DNA of 45,625 bases from Acidobacteriota bacterium (GCA_021806005.1 JAJZDM010000015.1:1-45625); one strand, 5' to 3'. Shown: positions 32,406 through 41,755, counted from the first letter of the stretch. Made by a program: numbers and translations. The notes: generated from the sequence alone by a model not told the origin.

Positions 32406-34610
32406 ATGTCAGACAGAACGTTTTACGTCACCACTCCGATCTACTACGTCAACGCGCGCCCCCACATCGGCCACGCCTACACCACCATCGTCGCCGACGT
32501 ACTGGCGCGCCGGCACCGCCTGCTGGGTGAGAAGACCTACTTCCTCACCGGCACCGATGAGCATGGGCAGAAGATCGAGCGCTCCGCCGCCGCCGCCGGC
32601 GTCCATCCCCAGGCCTTCGCCGATCAGGTCTCCGGATCCTTTCAGGATCTCTGGCGCCGCATGGGGATCACCCACGACGCCTTCATCCGCACCACCAGCT
32701 CCCGGCACAAGCTTGCGGTGCAGCATCTCTTCGCCACCCTCTACGAGCGCGGCTTCATCGAACTGCGGACCTACACCGGACAGTACTGCGTCTCCGATGA
32801 GGCCTTTGTCGAGGTCGCCCCCGGCGAACCCTGCCCGGAGTGCGGCCGCATCACCGAGACCCTCTCGGAGGAGAACTTCTTCTTCAAACTCTCCGCCTTC
32901 CAGCGCCCGCTCATCGATCTCATCGAATCCGGCCAGCTCTCCGTCACTCCAGAGACCCGGCGCAATGAGGTTCTGAGCTTCCTGAAAGGTGGCCTCAAAG
33001 ATCTCAGCATCTCGCGCAGCTCCTTCACCTGGGGCATCCCGGTTCCCGAACCTGCGGCCAGCGCCGCCAGCCAGAAGCACGTCATCTACGTCTGGATGGA
33101 CGCTCTGGCCAACTACATCACCGCACTGGGCTACGGCAGCAGCGACGATACGCTCTTCCGCACCTTCTGGCCGGCCGATCTGCACCTGGTGGGTAAAGAG
33201 ATCATCCGCTTCCACTGCATCTACTGGCCAGCCTTCCTTCTGGCGCTCAACCCCAGGCTGCAGCACAACAGCAGCGAAACACCGCCAGTCCTGCCTGCGG
33301 AGGAGCACAGCGCATGGGCCCGGACGTGGCTGCCCCAGGCGGTCACGGCGCATGGATGGCTGCTTTTTGAAGAGTCGAAGATGTCCAAGTCCCGGGGCAA
33401 CATCGTCCGCACAGAGACCATCCTCGATGCCTTTGGCCCGCTCTGCCCGCAGCCGGAGGGCGCAGCGGACGCCGCCGCCGCGCCGCCGCAGCGCGATCTC
33501 TTCGCTGCCGATATCCTGCGCTACTTCCTGCTCCGCGAGATCCCCTTCGGCCAGGACGGCGGCTTCAGCTTTGACGCGCTCATCACCCGCTACAACGCCG
33601 ACCTGGCCAACGGCTACGGCAACCTCGTCAGCCGCACGCTGAACATGGTCGCCCAGTACTTTGGCGGATCCATCCCTGAGCCCTCGCTGGATTCCCCCGC
33701 CGGAGATGACCCGGCGCGGAGCGAGCGCCGCGCGATGGCCGCCGCCATCCGCGACGACTTCCATACCCTCCAGGAGCGTCTGCATCCCCTCTTCGATCGC
33801 TACGCCTTCTCCGATTATCTGCTGGAGGTCATGCGCCTCATCTCCCGCGTCGACAACCTCCTCTCCACCGCCGCGCCCTGGAAGCTGGCCAAGTCCAGCC
33901 AGCCGGAAGATCAGCGGGACCTCGCCACCATCCTCTTTGTCTCCGTTCAGGGAATCCGTCTCGCCACAGCGCTCCTCTATCCCGTCCTTCCCTTCGCTAC
34001 GGCCAGAGCGTGGGCCCAGCTTGGACTGGGCAGCCTCGAAGAGGCCGCGGCCAGCGGCGAACTGAAGCTCCTCCAGTGGGCCGACCTCAAGCCCGGCGCT
34101 TCCCTTGGCCCCCTGGGCGCCATCTTCCCCCGTGCCGACAAAGGACTCGCACAGAAAATGACCGATATGGAAACCCCCGTCGCCCCCGCCTCCACACCAG
34201 CCGAACCGGTGCCCGCGCCCGTGGCCGCCAGCGCCGCGCCGGAACAGCCTGCCGCGCAGCCCACAGCGCAGCCCACAACGCCCTCCTCCATCAGCATCGA
34301 CGACTTTGCCAAAATCGAGCTGCGCGTCGCGCAGATCGCCGTCGCCGAACGCATTCCCAAGGCCGACAAGCTGCTGCGTCTGGAGGTGGATCTGGGAACC
34401 GAGCGGCGCCAGATCCTCTCCGGCATCGCCGAGTGGTACACCCCGGAGGATCTCCTCGGCCGCCGCATCATCGTGATCACCAACCTGGCCCCGCGCAAGA
34501 TGCGCGGCCTGGAGTCGCACGGCATGCTGCTTGCCGCCAGCCAGGACGGCGGCAAGCCCCATCTGGCCACCGTTCCCGATGAGGCTCCCATCGGCTCCCG
34601 CCTGAAGTAA
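32406..34610 (+). CDS. metG: Methionyl-tRNA synthetase with C-terminal tRNA-binding domain
   Basis: Charges tRNA-Met in the cytoplasm. At 734 residues it has the class I catalytic domain with HIGH (in NARPHIGHAYT near residue 17), the TDEHGQKI methionine-site stretch and SKMSKSRG near residue 328. A Pro/Ala-rich linker (about 585-625) leads to an EMAP/Trbp-like OB domain (DFAKIELRVAQI to the end), which promotes dimer formation and tRNA binding. In the zinc knuckle I see Cys in QYCVSD and CPEC. The fourth usual Cys appears as Asp (CVSD), so metal binding may be altered or lost. The ATG at 32406 is preferred over the TTG two codons earlier. Confidence 0.95.
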   Translation: MSDRTFYVTTPIYYVNARPHIGHAYTTIVADVLARRHRLLGEKTYFLTGTDEHGQKIERSAAAAGVHPQAFADQVSGSFQDLWRRMGITHDAFIRTTSSRHKLAVQHLFATLYERGFIELRTYTGQYCVSDEAFVEVAPGEPCPECGRITETLSEENFFFKLSAFQRPLIDLIESGQLSVTPETRRNEVLSFLKGGLKDLSISRSSFTWGIPVPEPAASAASQKHVIYVWMDALANYITALGYGSSDDTLFRTFWPADLHLVGKEIIRFHCIYWPAFLLALNPRLQHNSSETPPVLPAEEHSAWARTWLPQAVTAHGWLLFEESKMSKSRGNIVRTETILDAFGPLCPQPEGAADAAAAPPQRDLFAADILRYFLLREIPFGQDGGFSFDALITRYNADLANGYGNLVSRTLNMVAQYFGGSIPEPSLDSPAGDDPARSERRAMAAAIRDDFHTLQERLHPLFDRYAFSDYLLEVMRLISRVDNLLSTAAPWKLAKSSQPEDQRDLATILFVSVQGIRLATALLYPVLPFATARAWAQLGLGSLEEAAASGELKLLQWADLKPGASLGPLGAIFPRADKGLAQKMTDMETPVAPASTPAEPVPAPVAASAAPEQPAAQPTAQPTTPSSISIDDFAKIELRVAQIAVAERIPKADKLLRLEVDLGTERRQILSGIAEWYTPEDLLGRRIIVITNLAPRKMRGLESHGMLLAASQDGGKPHLATVPDEAPIGSRLK

Positions 34611-34640
34611 ACAACCCTCCACCCGGTACACTCTGCCCTG

Positions 34641-35492
34641 ATGCTCATCGACTCCCACTGCCACCTCGACAGCTATGACGATCTCCCCGGAGTGCTCGCC
34701 CGCGCCCGCCAGGCCGGCGTGGGCAAACTTCTGGCCATCGGTATCGGCGACGGCCCGGAGACCATGCATCGCGCTCTGGATCTGGCCCACGCTCACAGCC
34801 AGGGCCTTCCCGAGGTCTGGGCCTCGGTCGGCATCCATCCCCAGGAGGCGCACCGCGCCACTCCCGACGCCCTGGCCCGACTCAGGACCCTGGCCCAGGA
34901 CCCGCGCTGCCTGGCCATCGGCGAGATTGGTCTGGACTACTACCACCTGGACAATCCCGATATTTCCATCCAGCAATCCGCCTTCATCGCCCAGATGAGG
35001 ATCGCCGCGACGCTCGGGAAGCCTATCCTCATCCACTGCCGCACCTCGGAGCTCGCCACCCCGGCCGCCAGGGCGAAGTTTGCTCCCGCTGACGCCTGGG
35101 AGGATCTACTCGCTCTCATCCAGCAGCATTGGACACCCACCGGCCTGCCCGGCATCATGCACTGCTTCTCCGGCAACCAGAAGCAGGCGGAGCGCTCGCT
35201 CTCCGCCGGCTTCTATCTCTCCTTTGCGGGCAACGTCACCTACCCGAAGTCCACCGTCATCCAGGCAGTGGCCGCCGGCGCGCCCGTCGATCGTATCCTG
35301 GTCGAGACCGACGCTCCGTTTCTGGCTCCCGTCCCGCTGCGCGGAAGCACCAACGAGCCCGCATTCGTGGCCCATACGGCGCAGTTCGTCGCCGCGCTGC
35401 GCGGGGTCTCTGCCGCTCAACTCGCGGCAAGTACCACAGCAAACTTTGGGGCGCTGTTCCCAGCGTCACAAGCAGGGTCGCAGCATGTCTGA
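34641..35492 (+). CDS. tatD: TatD-family metal-dependent hydrolase/DNase
   Basis: A 283-residue TIM-barrel metalloenzyme of the amidohydrolase superfamily. Members have 3'-5' exonuclease or D-aminoacyl-tRNA deacylase activity. The metal ligands are visible in order: DSHCHLD, GEIGLDYY, ILIHCR, MHCFSGN and VETDAPFL. The N-terminal ASVGIHPQEA is also typical. It follows metG by 30 bases, a common bacterial arrangement (metG-tatD), so cotranscription is likely. The first ATG gives the standard start. Confidence 0.93.
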   Translation: MLIDSHCHLDSYDDLPGVLARARQAGVGKLLAIGIGDGPETMHRALDLAHAHSQGLPEVWASVGIHPQEAHRATPDALARLRTLAQDPRCLAIGEIGLDYYHLDNPDISIQQSAFIAQMRIAATLGKPILIHCRTSELATPAARAKFAPADAWEDLLALIQQHWTPTGLPGIMHCFSGNQKQAERSLSAGFYLSFAGNVTYPKSTVIQAVAAGAPVDRILVETDAPFLAPVPLRGSTNEPAFVAHTAQFVAALRGVSAAQLAASTTANFGALFPASQAGSQHV

Positions 35493-35546
35493 GAAAATGG
35501 CGCTATCGCCGGACAGACGTATCTCATGGACAAGAGGGAGCAAATT

Positions 35547-36047
35547 ATGGCGGCTGAAAACAGCTTCGATATCGTCAGCAAGGTAGAGATTCAAGAGGTC
35601 AAGAACGCCATCGACCAGGCGAGCAAGGAGATCCATGCGCGCTTTGACCTCAAGAACTCCAAATCCTCCATCACCCTGGAGGGACAGGACACCGTACAGC
35701 TCGCCTCGCAGGATGAGTACACCCTCAAAGCGGTCATCGAGATCCTGGCGCAGAAGTTCGTCAAGCGCAGCGTCTCGCTGAAGAATCTGGACTACGAGAA
35801 GATTGAACCGGCCTCCAACTCCTCGGTCCGCCAGAAGATCAAGCTGAAGCAGGGCGTCTCCTCGGAGGCCGCAAAGAAGATCGTCGCCGCCATCAAGGAC
35901 TCCAAGCTGAAGGCTCAAGCCAGCATCCAGGGAGACATGGTGCGGGTCACCAGCAAGGATCGCGACACCCTGCAGCAGGTCATCGCTCTGCTGCGCGGCA
36001 AGGATCTTGGCCTCGAACTGCAGTTTACAAACTATCGCTCCAGCTAG
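35547..36047 (+). CDS. yajQ: YajQ-family nucleotide-binding protein
   Basis: A 166-residue YajQ/UPF0234 protein. Some members bind cyclic di-GMP and others bind RNA or nucleotides, so the ligand here is not settled. Motifs are SFDIVSKVEIQEVKNAIDQA at the N-terminus, RFDLKNSKSSI, SQDEYTLKAVIEIL and a C-terminal VRVTSKDRDTLQQVIALLR with LGLELQFTNYR. GAGGGAG lies 8 bases before the ATG at 35547, so that start is preferred over the ATG at 35526. It follows the tatD-like gene by 54 bases on the same strand. Confidence 0.92.
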   Translation: MAAENSFDIVSKVEIQEVKNAIDQASKEIHARFDLKNSKSSITLEGQDTVQLASQDEYTLKAVIEILAQKFVKRSVSLKNLDYEKIEPASNSSVRQKIKLKQGVSSEAAKKIVAAIKDSKLKAQASIQGDMVRVTSKDRDTLQQVIALLRGKDLGLELQFTNYRSS

Positions 36048-36376
36048 GGCAAGGCCAGAGTTTCTGCACCCAGAGTCCCTGCACTCAGACCAGCACCGTC
36101 AGTCAGGCAAAGCGCCCAGCCTTCGAGAAATACCGTCTTGCTCCTGCCGCAAAGACGCTCGATCGTTGCCCAGACATCGCCCCCGCGCGCGGTAATCGAA
36201 TGAGAGCGAGCGTCTTCGCCCTTCGATCCGGGGTCTTCACTCTCCCGGCTGCTTGGTCCTGAATGGAAACCGCAGAGCGACTCGTACTATTTTGGAGCTT
36301 CCACCACAGCCCGGCCCGTCAACACGTTGCCCGGTCTCACCGTAGAACTCCATCACCTGCTAATCTTGAATCAGTT
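36048..36376. other. Intergenic region with no gene recognised
   Basis: These 329 bases between yajQ and the prenyl synthase show no protein-like frame, no strong hairpin and no clear consensus promoter. The frame of the prenyl synthase is open back to about 36263, but that extension shows no family similarity. The real promoter of the next gene is presumably here. Confidence 0.4.
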
Positions 36377-37381
36377 ATGAGCACCCTCTCCATCGCGAGC
36401 GCCGCCGAGGTCTTTGATCTTCTCAAAGACGATCTCGCTGCGATTGAAGTCGAGTTCGCTCGCCAGTCAGGCTCTCCGGTTGCCGTCGTCACCGACATCG
36501 CGAACTATCTGATTGCGGGCGGCGGCAAGCGCATTCGCCCGCTGCTCCTGCTGCTCTCTGCCAAAAGTCTGCAGTGCCAGAGTGAGGCGCGCATCCGTTT
36601 GGGCGCGGTAGTGGAGATGCTCCACACCGCTACGCTGGTGCACGACGACATCATCGATGAAGCGAACCTGCGCCGCGGCCGTCCCTCCTCCAACACCACC
36701 TGGGGAAACGCCAAGTGCGTGCTGGCTGGCGACTGGCTCTACATGCAGGCCTTCCGCACGGCCCTGGATGAACGCAACTTCCGCATCCTTGATCTGCTGA
36801 TCTCCCTCACCCAGGAGATGGTGGAGGGTGAACTGCTGCAGATGGAGAAACTGGGGCATCTCATCAACGAGGAAGAGTACTTCGACCTGATCTATCGCAA
36901 GACAGCCTGCCTCTTCAAGGTGTCGATGCAGTTGGGAGCGGTGATCGCCGACCCCGCAGCTGACTCTTCCACCATCCCCTTTGAGGACGCCCTGGGTGAG
37001 TATGGCCGCAACCTTGGCCTGGCCTTCCAGATCGTCGACGATGTACTGGACCTGACAGCGAACGATGAGGTACTGGGCAAGCCCGCCGCCTCCGACCTGC
37101 GCGAGGGGAAGGCGACTCTGGCGGTGATCCATGCCTTGGAGCGCGGCACGGGAGCCGACCGCGAAGCCATCCGCACCGTACTGGCGGACCGCAGCTTTGA
37201 GCGCGTCGCCCACGCCGAGATCCTGGAGGTTCTGCAGCGCCATGGCTCCCTCTCCTACGCCATGGACACAGCCTGCGCCTACGCCGAAGCGGCCCGCCAG
37301 TCCGTCACCGACCTGCCGGAGAGCGACTACAAGCGAGCTCTGCTCTGGGTTCCAGGGTTCGTCACCAGCCGCGACCGCTGA
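36377..37381 (+). CDS. ispB: Long-chain (hepta/octaprenyl-type) polyprenyl diphosphate synthase
   Basis: Trans-prenyltransferase that makes the isoprenoid tail, here most likely for menaquinone. At 334 residues it shows GGGKRIRPLLLLL (about residue 50), the first Asp-rich motif LVHDDIIDE (about 92), the chain-length region just before it, RKTACLFK and the second motif FQIVDDVLD (about 217), then GKPAASDLREGK. The ATG at 36377 is chosen because family similarity starts there. Small residues before the first Asp-rich motif suggest a long product, but length cannot be fixed by eye. The implied menaquinone role agrees with mqnD at 27471. Confidence 0.92.
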   Translation: MSTLSIASAAEVFDLLKDDLAAIEVEFARQSGSPVAVVTDIANYLIAGGGKRIRPLLLLLSAKSLQCQSEARIRLGAVVEMLHTATLVHDDIIDEANLRRGRPSSNTTWGNAKCVLAGDWLYMQAFRTALDERNFRILDLLISLTQEMVEGELLQMEKLGHLINEEEYFDLIYRKTACLFKVSMQLGAVIADPAADSSTIPFEDALGEYGRNLGLAFQIVDDVLDLTANDEVLGKPAASDLREGKATLAVIHALERGTGADREAIRTVLADRSFERVAHAEILEVLQRHGSLSYAMDTACAYAEAARQSVTDLPESDYKRALLWVPGFVTSRDR

Positions 37382-37529
37382 TCGATCTCCATCTCACCCT
37401 TCTAAAACTCGGTCTGCTTTGCGGCTCACGGCCTCCACGAACCCGTGAAGCGCTCTCACTGCCTTCCAGCAAGATGCCGCTGCTGGTCCTCACTGGAAAG
37501 TCTCTCCGAGAGCCAAACGCTCTGCCCTC

Positions 37530-37805
37530 TCACCGCTCCTCATCCTCATCGAAGCTCTCTTCCTCCGCATCAGCCTCACCAGAAGCGGGTTCAGGGAGTT
37601 CCTCAAGACGCACCGGCCCAGCCCGCTCCGGCTCCAGCAGCACCTGGACACGGCTCTCCGCCCTGGCAAGCTGTTCCTTGCAGGCGCTGGATAACTGCAT
37701 TCCTCTCTCAAAAAGGCTGACGTTCTCCTCCAGCGAAAGATCGCCGCGCTCCAACCGCTCCACGACCTTCTCCAACTCCGCCATCTGCTCTTCAAAGCTC
37801 GCCAT
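37530..37805 (-). CDS. xseB: Exodeoxyribonuclease VII small subunit (XseB)
   Basis: Small helical subunit that binds XseA; together they degrade single-stranded DNA. The first 60 residues carry the family pattern FEEQMAELEKVVERLERGDLSLEENVSLFERGMQL. A 30-residue acidic tail follows (EADAEEESFDEDEER), longer than in many homologues. The start ATG at 37805 shares its A with the stop of the upstream methyltransferase/MTHFR gene (TGATG), so the pair is coupled. No xseA gene is seen in the window. Confidence 0.9.
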   Translation of the reverse strand: MASFEEQMAELEKVVERLERGDLSLEENVSLFERGMQLSSACKEQLARAESRVQVLLEPERAGPVRLEELPEPASGEADAEEESFDEDEER

Positions 37806-39754
37806 CACTCACCCTCTTTCCCGAGCCCCAGCACCTGGGTGGCCAACCCATACCGGCCAAACGGAGCGCTCACCTGCACACCCTGTACCTCGTTGCGTAC
37901 GCTGTCCAGCATCTGTCGGGCGATTGCCAAACCTTCGGCCACAGCCGCATCCTTGTCCGGCGCCGCCGCCATGCGTCTCAGGATCTCTTCCGGCATGGAG
38001 ACACGCAGATCGTTCTTCATGAACTCCGCATTGCGCAGGCTGGTCAGCGGCCAGATTCCCGCAATCACTGGAATCCGGAATCCCTCAATGCGGCGCAGAA
38101 ACGTCTCCAGCAGCTTCAGGTCGAAGACCGGCTGGGTAATGGCGTACTCCGCACCGACCTCCACCTTGCGGGCAAACCGTCGCACCTCCCGATCGATATC
38201 GTGCACCCCTGGATTGGCCGCCACCGCGATGGTAAAGCCGGTCGATCCACCGATCGGATTGCCACCGATATCCAACCTGTGATTCAGGTCGTCCACAATC
38301 ATCGCCAGGCCAATGGCATCCACGTCAAACACCGCGGTCGCATCGGGATAGTTGCCCATCTTGGGAGGATCGCCGGTGAGGCAAAGAATGTTCTTCAGCC
38401 CCAGAGACGCGGCCCCCAGAAGATCACTCTGAATGCCCAGCACATTGCGGTCTCTGCAGGTGAAGTGCAGGATCGTCTCGATACCCACCTTCTGCTGAAT
38501 CTGCAAACACAGGCTCTGGGCGCTCATCCTTGCACTGGCGCGCGGCGAATCCGGAACGTTGATCGCATCCACGCCGAACTCCGCCAGCAGCGCCGCGCCG
38601 GCCAGCTCCCTGCTGCAGTCGATTCCCTTGGGCGGAACGATCTCCACCATGGTCACAAACCTGCCATCGGCCACTGCGGCTCCAATGCGGGATCGCTCAC
38701 TCAGCGGTTCCGGCGCGACCGCCTCGTCCTTCCGCCCCGCCCGTGCGCCGCCAACTCCCGGGAAAGCGACACTCAGCCGCGCTGCGGAGCGCTCACCCAC
38801 CTCCTGCGGTGCGGCCTCGCCTGCGCCGCGTGTTGCCCCCTCGCCAGCGTCCTGGGCCGCCATGGCCCGCAGGGCGCCGTGCATCGCGCGGATGTGCTCC
38901 GGCGTGGTTCCACAGCAACCTCCCACCCAGCTTGCCCCGGCGCGCACAAACTTGCGCGCAAAGCTGCCCATATACTCCGGCGAGGTCAGATAGATGTTGC
39001 GCCCCTCGACGCTGCGCGGCGTCCCGGCGTTGGGCATGGCTACAATCGGCAGCCGGGTCACCGCTCTGACCTTCTCCACGGCGTTCAGGACAACCGCCGG
39101 TCCGGTGCTGCAGTTGCACCCCACCGCTTCGGCGCCCAACGCCTCCATCCGGCGGGCTGCCTCCGCTATACTGCTTCCGTCAAGGCAGTTGGCACTCTCA
39201 TCCACCGTAAACAGCACAGCCACCTTCAACTGCGGCGCAACCTGCCGCGCGGCCAGCAGCGCCTGCTCCGCCTCACCAACGGACATCATCGTCTCCAGCA
39301 GCAGAAGATCCACGCCACCCTCGGCGAGCGCCTGAATCTGTTCAGCATAGGCGGCACGCGCCTCCTCCGGCCCGCTCTCTCCCAACTGTTCCAGCCGCAG
39401 CCCCAGCGGTCCCACCGCTCCAGCTACAAACGCCGGCGCCCTCCGCTTCTCCCGGATGGCGTCCACGCACTGCCGTGCGATCGCCGCCCCGGCAAGATTG
39501 AACTCCCGCACCTTCTCACCCAGGCCAAAGCGCGCCAGGCGAAGGCGGTTGGCGCCAAACGTATTCGTCTCAATCACCTCAGCGCCGGCCTGCAGGTACT
39601 GCTGATGAACGGAGCGCACCATCTCCGGCTGCGTGACGTTCAGTTCGTCATAACACCGGTCGATGAAGACCCCACAGGCATACAACATCGTGCCCATCGC
39701 GCCGTCGCATAATACCGTCCCACCCTCAAAAAGCCTCTCGACCTCGGACGTCAT
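37805..39754 (-). CDS. Bifunctional homocysteine S-methyltransferase / methylenetetrahydrofolate reductase
   Basis: A 649-residue fusion. The N-terminal half (about 1-290) is a zinc/thiol homocysteine methyltransferase with CDGAMGT, ETNTFGANRLRL, the zinc cysteines GCNCS and GGCCGTTPEH. A Gly/Ala/Arg linker leads to a MTHFR TIM barrel (about 345 to the end) with MVEIVPPKG, TCRDRN, LCLTGDPPK and TQPVFDLK. It resembles YitJ-type proteins that both reduce methylene-THF and methylate homocysteine. The ATG at 39754 has AGGAG 4 bases upstream. The frame is open further to 39946 but without similarity. It is followed by xseB. The 5' leader may be structured. Confidence 0.92.
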   Translation of the reverse strand: MTSEVERLFEGGTVLCDGAMGTMLYACGVFIDRCYDELNVTQPEMVRSVHQQYLQAGAEVIETNTFGANRLRLARFGLGEKVREFNLAGAAIARQCVDAIREKRRAPAFVAGAVGPLGLRLEQLGESGPEEARAAYAEQIQALAEGGVDLLLLETMMSVGEAEQALLAARQVAPQLKVAVLFTVDESANCLDGSSIAEAARRMEALGAEAVGCNCSTGPAVVLNAVEKVRAVTRLPIVAMPNAGTPRSVEGRNIYLTSPEYMGSFARKFVRAGASWVGGCCGTTPEHIRAMHGALRAMAAQDAGEGATRGAGEAAPQEVGERSAARLSVAFPGVGGARAGRKDEAVAPEPLSERSRIGAAVADGRFVTMVEIVPPKGIDCSRELAGAALLAEFGVDAINVPDSPRASARMSAQSLCLQIQQKVGIETILHFTCRDRNVLGIQSDLLGAASLGLKNILCLTGDPPKMGNYPDATAVFDVDAIGLAMIVDDLNHRLDIGGNPIGGSTGFTIAVAANPGVHDIDREVRRFARKVEVGAEYAITQPVFDLKLLETFLRRIEGFRIPVIAGIWPLTSLRNAEFMKNDLRVSMPEEILRRMAAAPDKDAAVAEGLAIARQMLDSVRNEVQGVQVSAPFGRYGLATQVLGLGKEGE

Positions 39755-39850
39755 CGATCTCCTGCCCCGCTCCTCAAAAAGTGCCTGATCTTCAATCGTA
39801 TAACGCCGATCCGCTCCGGCTCCTGTCTCCTCCGCATTGCGCTGATGCCC

Positions 39851-39900
39851 GCTCTGCACCGGGAGGCCAGGGCTCATCCCGGCGACCGCTGGAGCAGAGC
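39851..39900 (-). promoter_or_regulatory. Nested hairpin in the leader of the methyltransferase/MTHFR gene
   Basis: GCTCTGC (39851-39857) pairs with GCAGAGC (39894-39900), and CCGGGA (39859-39864) pairs with TCCCGG (39877-39882) inside it. The element lies about 100 bases upstream of the methyltransferase/MTHFR start. On the minus strand TATAAC (39954-39959) could serve as -10, which would put the structure in a leader of roughly 190 bases. Confidence 0.4.
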
Positions 39901-39954
39901 CCCGGACCCAGCCCCGGGAAGCGGAGAACACCCACTCGCTCCCCATCGCCCTGT

Positions 39955-39960
39955 TATACT
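39955..39960 (+). promoter_or_regulatory. Candidate -10 (TATACT) for the propeller lipoprotein gene, overlapping a minus-strand TATAAC
   Basis: TATACT lies about 65 bases before the lipoprotein start and overlaps the minus-strand TATAAC. The two divergent transcripts may therefore compete. No good -35 is visible for either. Confidence 0.3.
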
Positions 39961-40024
39961 TGGCTGAAGATATCGCAGACCCCGCCCGCGTGGCGGTTAC
40001 CGCTTGGAGTGGTTCAAATTGAAG

Positions 40025-41614
40025 ATGAGAAGTTTTCCTGCCCTGGCTGCTTCGGGCATCCTCTTGGCGGCCTCCCTGCTCGCTCTCTCTGGTTGTGGTG
40101 TGGTGGTGCTCTACAAGGTGCCTACGTCGACCTACTCCGGTCGTCCCGTACCCCCCAGCGGTCTCCTGCAGCGCGTGATGGCAGCCTACACCGCCAACGG
40201 AACAACGGGGGGTCTTGAAATTCTCGACGGCCTGCGCGATCTGCGCGGCAACCTGCAGAACACCACCCTGCAGTGGAAGATCTCCGGCTACTCCGAGGCG
40301 AACCCCGTCAACATCATCAACTTCCCGGAAGAGACCACTGGGTATGCGCTCGCCTATAACGACGGCAACCTGACCGAGATCAACTACAGCAAGGAATCCT
40401 CCGTCGGGGTGGTCCTGAACGCTGGGGCCTCTACGCCTTCCGCCGCCGCCGCTCCCTTGGGCACGATGTTCGCCGGCGCCGACGAACAGGCCGGACTGCT
40501 GATCTTCAACACTGAAGGAGTCACTTACTACCTGAACCTTCCCTCCGTCAACAAAGTCGTGGTCAACCCCGGCGCCAGTGTGGTTCTGGCCATGACGGCG
40601 GACTCCAACACGCTCTACCGCATCGTCAAGCTGCCCGCTACCTCCACGCCCGTCTATCCGCCAGGCTATGTGGACTGCGAGCCGCTGCTGTTGCCGGCCT
40701 ACTGCGTCGTCCCGGTCGCAGGGAAGTATGACCGCCCGGTCAACGTGACCTTCTCCATCGATGGCAGCACCGCCTACGTGCTCAACTCCGGCCCGGAGAA
40801 CGGCGGAACCACTGCCAGCGTCGAGTTCCTGCAGACCTCGCAGCTCAACATCAATCTTGTCCCAACGGTAAATCCGCTCAGCTCTGACGCGCCCTCGCCC
40901 CTCTCCACCCTCCCCGGCGGCGTTCCGAACCCCATTCCGGTTCCTGGCGGCGTAACCGACGCCATCTCGGATGGTACCTACCTGTACACATCAGGCCAGC
41001 AACTCCAGTCTTCCGGTGCGTACAAGGGTCTCTGGGCCGGCAACCTGACCACCATCAATCTGAGCACCTACAGCGTCAGCAATCCGATCTCGATCTCCGA
41101 CGGCACCCACACCAAGATGCTCCTCGCCGATAGCAACACGCTGTGGGTTGGCTCCTCCAGTTGCGCCAATGGAGTTCGCTACGCTACCGCGCAGGCAGAA
41201 CTGGCCTCGCAGGGCTACACCGATCAGGCTGGCAACTACAACTGCCTGACCATGCTGACCACCGGCACGGCCACTCCGCCAGCCACCATCATCCCCCAGG
41301 TCGTGCAGTCAAACGTCTCTTCCGTTACGGCGGTCACGGTGCCCTATCCCAACACCGATAACAATCTGTACTACTATGGCAGCCTCACCGGCCTCTGCTG
41401 GGTGCAGGACTACTACAAGGTCTATACCGCCTACGGTGGCCAGATTCACGCCTTCTATACCGGCCTGAACCCCAGCCCGGTTCTTCCCGTGGAACAAGGC
41501 ATGGACGGAAACGGTGGCACCCCGGGCACGGAGATCGACAACATCAACGTCACGGTACAGGGCACGGTGAACGATGTGGCCTACATTGATGCCTTGACCG
41601 ACGCCGCCAACTAG
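40025..41614 (+). CDS. Exported lipoprotein with propeller-like repeats
   Basis: A 529-residue lipoprotein. The signal peptide MRSFPALAASGILLAASLLALSGC ends at the lipobox LSGC. The mature part shows repeats of propeller type (VMAAYTANGTTGGLEILD, PVNVTFSIDGSTAYVLNSG, DGTYLYTSGQQL, MLLADSNTLWVGSSSC). One Pro/Ser-rich loop lies near residue 285. It has several cysteines (DCEPLLLPAYC, SSCANG, YNCL, GLCW) that could pair. I recognise no named family. The start could also be the TTG at 40019, which has GGAG 8 bases upstream, adding only Met-Lys. A strong hairpin follows the gene. Confidence 0.8.
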   Translation: MRSFPALAASGILLAASLLALSGCGVVVLYKVPTSTYSGRPVPPSGLLQRVMAAYTANGTTGGLEILDGLRDLRGNLQNTTLQWKISGYSEANPVNIINFPEETTGYALAYNDGNLTEINYSKESSVGVVLNAGASTPSAAAAPLGTMFAGADEQAGLLIFNTEGVTYYLNLPSVNKVVVNPGASVVLAMTADSNTLYRIVKLPATSTPVYPPGYVDCEPLLLPAYCVVPVAGKYDRPVNVTFSIDGSTAYVLNSGPENGGTTASVEFLQTSQLNINLVPTVNPLSSDAPSPLSTLPGGVPNPIPVPGGVTDAISDGTYLYTSGQQLQSSGAYKGLWAGNLTTINLSTYSVSNPISISDGTHTKMLLADSNTLWVGSSSCANGVRYATAQAELASQGYTDQAGNYNCLTMLTTGTATPPATIIPQVVQSNVSSVTAVTVPYPNTDNNLYYYGSLTGLCWVQDYYKVYTAYGGQIHAFYTGLNPSPVLPVEQGMDGNGGTPGTEIDNINVTVQGTVNDVAYIDALTDAAN

Positions 41615-41654
41615 CGCCTCTTCCCCGCAGGTCAAACGCGGAGCCTCGATCTGC

Positions 41655-41686
41655 CAGCGGAGCCTTCCCCCGGGAAGGCTCCGCTG
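41655..41686 (+). terminator. Strong hairpin after the propeller lipoprotein gene
   Basis: CAGCGGAGCCTTCCC (41655-41669), CC, GGGAAGGCTCCGCTG (41672-41686) is a perfect 15-base inverted repeat 40 bases after the stop. The tail CCTTCAGG has no real T-run, so termination is likely but not certain. Confidence 0.55.
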
Positions 41687-41755
41687 CCTTCAGGAACCTT
41701 CAGCGGGCAGGCTCGTCAACGGATAAACTGGATATCGCCGGAACGTCTACCCTCC

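Noticed and set aside
32409-35036. 875-codon open frame on the minus strand
   Set aside because: It lies opposite metG and the tatD-like gene; Gly/Val/Asp-rich composition and no motifs. Shadow of strongly GC3-biased genes.
39755-39960. Known SAM, SAH or cobalamin riboswitch before the MTHFR gene
   Set aside because: I compared the leader with the conserved cores I know and found no match; only unspecific hairpins remain.
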